DNA from: Petrosia ficiformis
Taxonomy: Eukaryota > Porifera > Demospongiae > Haplosclerida > Petrosiidae
NCBI GenBank assembly: GCA_947044365.1
Contig: OX345639.1
Coordinates: forward strand, 9,790,218-9,854,217
DNA length: 64,000 bases
Reading direction: 5' to 3'
Shown: positions 58,299-64,000 of the stretch, in pieces
How positions within the stretch are numbered: position 1 is the first letter of the stretch
How the letters are laid out: each line of letters starts with the position of its first letter
Notes under the pieces: model-generated
What the model was told of the DNA's origin: nothing
Seen by the model: the letters and a program-made list of their open reading frames with translations, nothing else
The model's database searches: none
Program-made: the position numbers and the translations under genes

Positions 58299-59130
58299 CT
58301 CAAAAGAAATCTTAAATTAATATATTTTATATAATTATCATCATTAAACTGTGACATAGTTATACACTGCAAAATTAGAATTCTTAAAATAACAAATGTT
58401 TTTGTTCGTACAGTTGCAAGTATTTAACAATTAGTTTGTTGCTCAGGATACATGCCATAACTGCTTTGTATACTAATTATATTAAAGTACGTAAAAGATA
58501 TATGGACTAATTATAATCAATTATCATGCCTAATATCTCGTATTAGATTCACAAAGGTTTGGAACTCTACAATGATTTAATTATTCTGCTCTCTTTAATA
58601 TCAGGATAAGGAAATTCAAATTACGGATTTTAAATCTACTTAGTATAACCTTTTCTAACTAAAACTAATTGATGGCCTTTAACTATAACTAATATATTTG
58701 TAATGGTTGTTAACTAAAATGTATTTACAATGGATTTTCAGTTAACGTACTTGCAATTACACTAAGAAACAATGTAAATGATGTAAGTTTTAATTTCAGT
58801 ACAGTTCTTCATTGTACTGTAGTTTAAATTTCAAACCGACATTTTAGTATTTCTTTTAATTAACTTAAACAACACTATAAAAACTATTAGAAAATATTAG
58901 TTAACTGTTACTGAAAAAAACAGAATTGAAATTTAGAAATTTTGGTACCTATAACTAAAACAGCATCTCAAAAATGAACACTAGAATCATGACCATGAAC
59001 TTTAAAACCACAACTGCAGTCTCAGATGATGTAAAAAAGATGCAAATATTATATATACATGAATATAGAACTGTATGTATTATAAATATATCTTGTATTA
59101 TAAATATAATTATCTTCTTGTATTATGTAA
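58299..59130. other. Intergenic region without a recognisable gene
   Basis: About 830 very AT-rich bases between MLH3 and the small membrane-protein gene. Several 'gttaact' words recur, but I find no consistent repeat unit, no splice-linked frame and no RNA gene. A 68-codon frame (58974-59180) has no coding character. Confidence 0.6.
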
Positions 59131-59431
59131 TTATATATATGAAATATCTCTCCCTATTGGTTTATCCCTGGAAACCATGAGACAGTAACAACACTCAGGA
59201 CCAAGACACACTCCACAGACACACACTACCATGCATACAATACACACCAGTCCTATGATTAATATGCCCAATACACCACCAACAGCACTGAACACCACAA
59301 CAGCATCTATTGGATTATACATCATAGTTTTGTTTTCCTGATAAACATTATTATATCTCACCTGCCTGTGCAGCACATATCTTTGTTAGTTCAAATAATA
59401 GGATACTTACAAACACACTTTTTGTAATCAT
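59131..59431 (-). CDS. Small Cys-rich single-pass membrane protein (71 aa)
   Basis: Three exons (59431-59411, 59380-59362, 59306-59131) join in consistent phase to 71 residues. The product has a short N-terminus (MITKSVFICAAQA), one hydrophobic span (VLGILIIGLVCIVCMVV) and a Cys cluster at its cytoplasmic edge (CVCGVC..ECCYC), then a short polar tail ending RDISYI. Such juxtamembrane Cys clusters are often palmitoylated. I do not recognise the family. The middle exon of 19 bases is inferred from splice sites only; the unspliced frame would start MLHRQVRYNN at 59376. Function unknown. Confidence 0.5.
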
Positions 59432-59713
59432 TTTCCAATTTCTTCAGTAGTGAATGATTACATCAGTTAATTTTTTACATTCCAAGTAACCCCAACCTAG
59501 TAGTTTGTTGTGTCAATATAATGGGTTCTATTTGTAATCAATGATTACTGATTTATACATGAGACATATTTTAAACAACAAAACATATTTTATCATGCAC
59601 AACATAATAGATCAAAGCATTTCAAATGAATCTATATTTACGTTCAAAGGACAGACTGATTATATACAGATAATATACATAATAGATATTAAAATTAATA
59701 TTACATTAGTTCA

Positions 59714-60015
59714 TTAAATTTTCTTCTTTTGTTCCACAAATAGTACATGTTTACGAACTGTGTAAAATGAATTAATGTAGATACATTATTGTGAATTAAG
59801 AGTATATATATATACCAATTGGATCATATTTTCTAAGTGTCATTTTGTCTTTCACTCGTGGTCTCTTCAAAGTATAATAGAAACCTGTTCCAGCCATACT
59901 CATCAGTCGAACTACTATAACTCTAAAAGTGGTGTTTGGATGAAATACTAGCAATGTAATTACTTAATGTGTACACAAACAATACATGTACAAACCTTGC
60001 CCTACCTCTAGCCAT
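59714..60015 (-). CDS. MRPL33: Mitochondrial ribosomal protein L33
   Basis: Three exons (60015-59996, 59922-59816, 59757-59714) give 56 residues. The sequence VVRLMSMAGTGFYYTLKRPR, TLRKYDP and a closing HVLFVEQKKKI matches bL33m, including the AGTGFxY and VLFVE signatures. It is a component of the mitochondrial large ribosomal subunit. Length matches the family (about 55-65). First exon is only 20 bases. It shares a 68-bp divergent promoter with TMED10. Confidence 0.9.
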
Positions 60016-60083
60016 ACTTAACTTATTAACTGGTGGGTGTGTCACATGGGTGTAGCTCAAGTGGCACATGCTTTTGTTCCAAT

Positions 60084-60922
60084 ATGAATTACCTGTTGTA
60101 TTTGTTATTTTGGATAGTTTGTGATTTAACAACACAAACTGGAGCAATATCTTTCCTTCTTGAACCTGATTCTCGTAAATGTATCAGAGAAGAAGTTCAT
60201 AAAGATGTTTTAGTTGTTGGAGAATATGAACTAGAAGTGTCCCATTATCAAAAAACTGATATAGAGGTGAGTATAATTTATATTAGTCATTTCACTGTTG
60301 ATTATAATTATGAATAGGTGATTGATTCAAAAGGACACACGCTGTTTCGTAAGGAAGATGTATCGCAAGGGAAGTTTGCATTTACAACTGAAGATTATGA
60401 AATATTTGATGTGTGTTTCAGGACAGCAACTATAGGTACGTCACTCAATAAATAGAGTTTGAAATGACTACAAACAAATGTGTTTCCTTAGCTGCTGGTG
60501 GTAATGAAGTAACAAGATCAGCTACGTTAGAATTGAAACATGGAGTGGAAGCTAAGAATTATGAAGATGTGAGTTAATTAATAGTTATTAATAAAAAATG
60601 TATCAAGTGTTGGTTAGATTGGTAAAGCAGAGAAACTGAAACCAATGGAGCTGGAATTACGAAGACTTGAAGACTTAGCCGAGTCTATTGTTAATGATTT
60701 TGCATATATGAGAGCAAGAGAAGAAGAAATGAGAGATACCAATGGTATAGTCATCATAGTAATAATTATATTATTAATTTCTGTTATAATCTCAACACAG
60801 AGTCTACAAACACAAGAGTATTATATTTCAGTATATTTTCAATGGGATGTCTCCTTTTCTTAGCTGCTTGGCAAATTATTTACCTTAAGAGATTCTTCAA
60901 AGCTAAGAAACTTATTGAATGA
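60084..60922 (+). CDS. TMED10: p24-family cargo receptor, TMED10-like
   Basis: Start ATG at 60084 begins a signal peptide ([14 protein letters not shown]). The GOLD domain follows ([20 protein letters not shown], then VCFRTA, with the two conserved Cys), then a coiled-coil stalk ([32 protein letters not shown]), one transmembrane helix ([16 protein letters not shown]) and the short tail [11 protein letters not shown] with the FF and KKxx signals for COPII and COPI. p24 proteins cycle between ER and Golgi. The in-frame ATG at 60033 is not used because the signal peptide starts at 60084. Confidence 0.92.
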
Positions 60923-61065
60923 TGGTATTTATACATACACATACAGCTAGTTATACAGACTCGAACTGTTCAATTCATTTAGGAGTTTAATTATTATTAT
61001 TATTTTTATCAATTGCTTAGAGAAGTGATAACAAAATCCAATTAAATTGTTATTTTGAAAATATG

Positions 61066-61539
61066 TTATGTATCTTGCGTTAAGTCAATTATATCCGACT
61101 CGGGATCAGATTCAGAGATTACAACTGCTTCACAGAATATTTCATTTTCTACTAGTTCCTCTTCATTAGGATCATCATCGTTAGTGACACTTGTACTAAC
61201 ATCAACTAGTTCATTAGCAATGAAACTGTAAATATGTTATATAAACATGTAACTAAGTACACAGTGTTCATGATATTACATACACTGGTTGCAGAATATC
61301 TGTTAGATCTATGAATGGTTGTATATGAGATGGCAATGGATTTGTTTCATTACATGTTAATAATTTCATTAATGAAGGATCATCTGATTCAATGAGCTTC
61401 AGTGAAGACTTGGCCAGTAGTGAAGTGTCAAATACTGTTTCGTCATCATCCTACAATTATGTTGTAAAGAAGTGACGTAACTATTATTATATATATAAAT
61501 GCTAAATTAATTCACCTTTAAATCTAATATATCCTCCAT
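61066..61539 (-). CDS. Small acidic protein with two SUMO-interaction-like motifs (116 aa)
   Basis: Three exons (61539-61516, 61450-61284, 61225-61066) sum to 351 bases in frame. The product is strongly acidic and begins MEDILDLKDDDET. It has two copies of a hydrophobic-Asp-Leu-Thr motif, PFIDLTDI in the middle and DIIDLTQDT at the very C-terminus. Such VIDLT-type cores flanked by acidic residues are typical SUMO-interaction motifs. No known domain was recognised. It is head to head with the reticulon gene (158 bp). Coding support comes from clean splice sites and unbroken frame; the function is inferred only from the motifs. Confidence 0.6.
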
Positions 61540-61697
61540 TTACATACCGTAATTCATATCATGTTCTTTAATTTAATGTACAAAATAATTATAAGAAATA
61601 AAATTAGAATTATTTTTTAATAAATCATAATTCAATATAATACGGTAGAGGGATAGTACTACTGTACTTAGAAGTAGTAATACTGCCCAGTGATATT

Positions 61698-63428
61698 ATG
61701 GACTACGAAACTCCTGATCCACAGTCATTTATTCATACTGATGACTCAGAAGATGGTTTTGTACAAGTACCAGAGAATGTTGATGATGAGATGAGTAGTT
61801 CTCCAGAGCTTATAAATATGGAAGATGAAGAGGGGGTGGCTAAGAATGTTAATGATTTTATTGTAAGTAAAGATGAAGAGGATCATACTGATCTTTTGTT
61901 TACTAAAAATGAAGAGGATGAATATCATACTGATGACAAGCTAGTTAATCTTGAGAGGGTATGAAAATTATATACAAATCTATACAATCACACCTAGATA
62001 GATAGATATGTTGATTTGTGAAATGTCTGGTTTTTTTTCTTAAAGTATATATATAGATGCATAATTAGAAATAATATTTTATAATAATAGGAGATCGATG
62101 ATTCTCCTCCTCAAGAATCATTCCCTGCTACAAAGATTCAAAATCTCACTGAAGGTGTTGAGGATGTTGGTATCAAGGCATCACCCCATATTAAATTGGG
62201 AGGTAGTCCATCTAGACCAAGTTAATAAATTTAAACTATTATATTTCTGCTTTGACTTTCATTTACTAATTATAGGCACAAAAACAGTCGAGACTCCACG
62301 AGCTAGTGGATACTTGAGTTTTCTCAATGCACTCCATCCTTTTGGTATGTATATTATATTAACAGATACTCATCCATTTTGGCTTTTTCTATAGTTCTGT
62401 ATTTAATCTACTGGCGTGATACTAAACTGAGTGTTTTGTCACTTGGAGTAACCATGATAGTTTTACTGACGCTGTATGTTAACACAGTGTTGCATACCAC
62501 AATTCTTATGCTTCTTGCTGCAATGGTTGTGTCTCTTGTGTATATTGTAACAAAGATTGCCATTGATTCGTTTTACAATAGACAAATTGTTAATCCATTT
62601 CAGTAAGTAAAAGACAAAGAGACACGTACCATGTAAAATCATAATTCCTTTTTCCAGTAAATATCTTGAGCAAGATCTATCTCTACCTGAGGATGATGTT
62701 ATCAAGATAACTCGAATAGTTGTGAAGAGGCTAAACTGTTATATCAGTGTTCTGATGAAAACTATATTTTTTGAGGAAACTTTAAAGTCACTGAAGGTAT
62801 GTGACTCCTACTAATATTACGTGAAGCTAATAATCATGTCCTCATATAGTTTATGGTTGCTCTGTTTTTTGTATCTTATTTCACGAATTGTCTTAACGTT
62901 CTCACTTCAATATTCATTAGTGAGTTAATAATAAAATACCACTTGGCAATGAATGTACAGATACTAATATCTTGTTCATATATTCCAAATATGGTTTTCA
63001 GTACGATTATTGCAGTGTATAATTATATTCCTCTCAACCATTTATGAATAATTATGTATGTTAATAATGTTTTAATGTGTAGGAGAGAACTTTGTTGTTC
63101 AGCTAGATTAAGTATAAAGAATGTTAATGTTGTTAAAGTGCATAATCCTATCAACACATTTAGGTGTTACTATGATGTTCACTATACCACCCTTATACAA
63201 TAAATATCAGGTAATCAAATAACTAGTGGCATCCTGGCCTGTTAATATGAAAGCTTCGTTACTATAGAAACCTGTTGATAATGCTATCAGTAAAGGTATA
63301 TCAAAAGTAACTGATATATATTCCAGGTTAGTTCAACTGTATTATATACATGTCAAGTTTATGACTTGTTCCATTTCCACAGGGTGGTAGAAAAAATACC
63401 TTTTCTTCCTAAACTGAAGTCAGAATAG
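61698..63428 (+). CDS. Reticulon-family ER membrane protein
   Basis: Start ATG at 61698, stop TAG at 63426-63428. An acidic N-terminal region of about 110 residues contains EDGFVQVPE. The reticulon homology domain follows: VLYLIYWRDTKLSVLSLG, a first long hydrophobic hairpin, a hydrophilic loop (LSLPEDDVIKITRIVVKRLN), then KFMVALFFVSYFTNC, a second hairpin, VTMMFTIPPLYNKYQ and a C-terminal amphipathic tail. Reticulons shape tubular ER. The short exon at about 63166-63211 was joined through a GTGAGT donor at 62920, which restores the consensus 'FTIPPLYNKYQ'. In addition the N-terminal motif resembles an LC3-interacting region (see findings). Confidence 0.83.
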
Positions 63429-64000
63429 TCACTTTACATATTGTGCTTATTAATATGTAATGGACAAATGAGAGATATACATTATGTATATTAATAATCA
63501 TAATAATTGTTACTTATGTAATGTCTTACTTTTTTGAAATAGAAATGAATTGTGTAAACCCCACCGCTGCTAGTTTGCACATTCTTTTTTTTAACGCCAG
63601 TTTTCCATCTTGCTGTGTGCAGCATCGAGTAACAAATGATGTTACTTTTCTTTGGATAAAGGATGGCCACTCATACGTATTTCAATTCCAAGCAGTCATG
63701 ATGCATTGAAAAGTTTTGAAAACACATTCCTTTTGTTATCAAGTGTTTTAAAGCTAAAATAATTATTATTGGGTTGTAAAAAAATGCACACCCATTTTAT
63801 CCTTGTTGGCCTGTAATCTACACCACACTGAATTCAAATAATTTTTAGAAGCTTTACCATTTTTTTAAATTAAATACAATATATTTATAACACAACTGAA
63901 TGCACATCACTTAATAATAATCACACTCATTAAGAATATAAAAGATTTGGTAGATCTGAGAATTACAAAATTAAACACAATAACCAGTTCCCGACCAGTT
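63429..64000. other. 3' flank without a recognisable gene
   Basis: About 570 AT-rich bases after the reticulon stop. A 62-codon frame (63521-63709) shows no family resemblance. It may belong to the 3' UTR, an unrecognised repeat, or the end of a gene to the right. Confidence 0.5.

Noticed and set aside
58360..58990. Possible further copy of the CACTG-ended MITE starting 'cactgcaaaattag'
   Set aside because: No matching inverted end was found downstream.
60047..60080. tRNA-like stretch with an A-box-like 'tagctcaagtgg'
   Set aside because: There is no B-box at proper distance, no anticodon or acceptor stem pairing, and it overlaps the TMED10 5' region; at most a chance match or remnant.

Overview
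The window is nuclear DNA of an animal with a very compact, AT-rich genome. Introns are mostly about 45-100 bases with GT..AG ends, intergenic gaps are tens to hundreds of bases, and about 23 protein genes fit into 64 kb. The gene set (TDRD9, MED17, BABAM2, BTBD9, PCNX4, SPRTN, calcineurin B, MLH3, reticulon) is metazoan, while a gamete fusogen of the HAP2/GCS1 family and a GPCR fused to a phosphatidylinositol-phosphate kinase are typical of protists and only of early-branching animals. I infer a sponge, most likely an Amphimedon-like demosponge. No rRNA gene, convincing tRNA, CRISPR array or prokaryotic feature was seen.

Layout. 1-5.3 kb: 3' part of TDRD9 (piRNA pathway helicase/Tudor). 5.6-10.3 kb: a GOLD/7TM receptor of the GPR180/TMEM145 family facing a GPCR-PIPK fusion. 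10.5-16.2 kb: HAP2 copy 1, with a C-terminal Asp/His tract of about 535 residues. 16.3-24 kb: MED17, HAP2 copy 2, BABAM2. 24-35 kb: DDX28, kinesin light chain, BTBD9, PCNX4. 35-43 kb: SPRTN, HAP2 copy 3, DHRS7, theta GST copy 1. 43-47 kb: an FBXL15-like gene and theta GST copy 2, separated by a 609-bp transposon with long terminal inverted repeats, then calcineurin B. 47-58 kb: glucosidase II alpha, ribokinase, MLH3 (with a MITE-like element filling one intron). 59-63.4 kb: a small Cys-rich membrane protein, MRPL33, TMED10, a small acidic protein with two SUMO-interaction-like motifs, and a reticulon. The last 570 bases hold nothing I can assign.

The strongest observations are: three diverged HAP2 paralogs on one strand within 30 kb that share exon lengths (a 43-nt exon in all three; 112- and 136-nt exons in two, fused to 248 nt in the third) and a second C-terminal hydrophobic segment; the receptor-lipid kinase fusion; a recurring head-to-head architecture with start codons 48-209 bases apart in ten pairs; and a transposon with 121-124-bp inverted repeats and a 7-bp target duplication inside one such divergent promoter. 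Coordinates of CDS features span introns. Exon lists are given where I worked out splice sites and checked that the summed phases are consistent.
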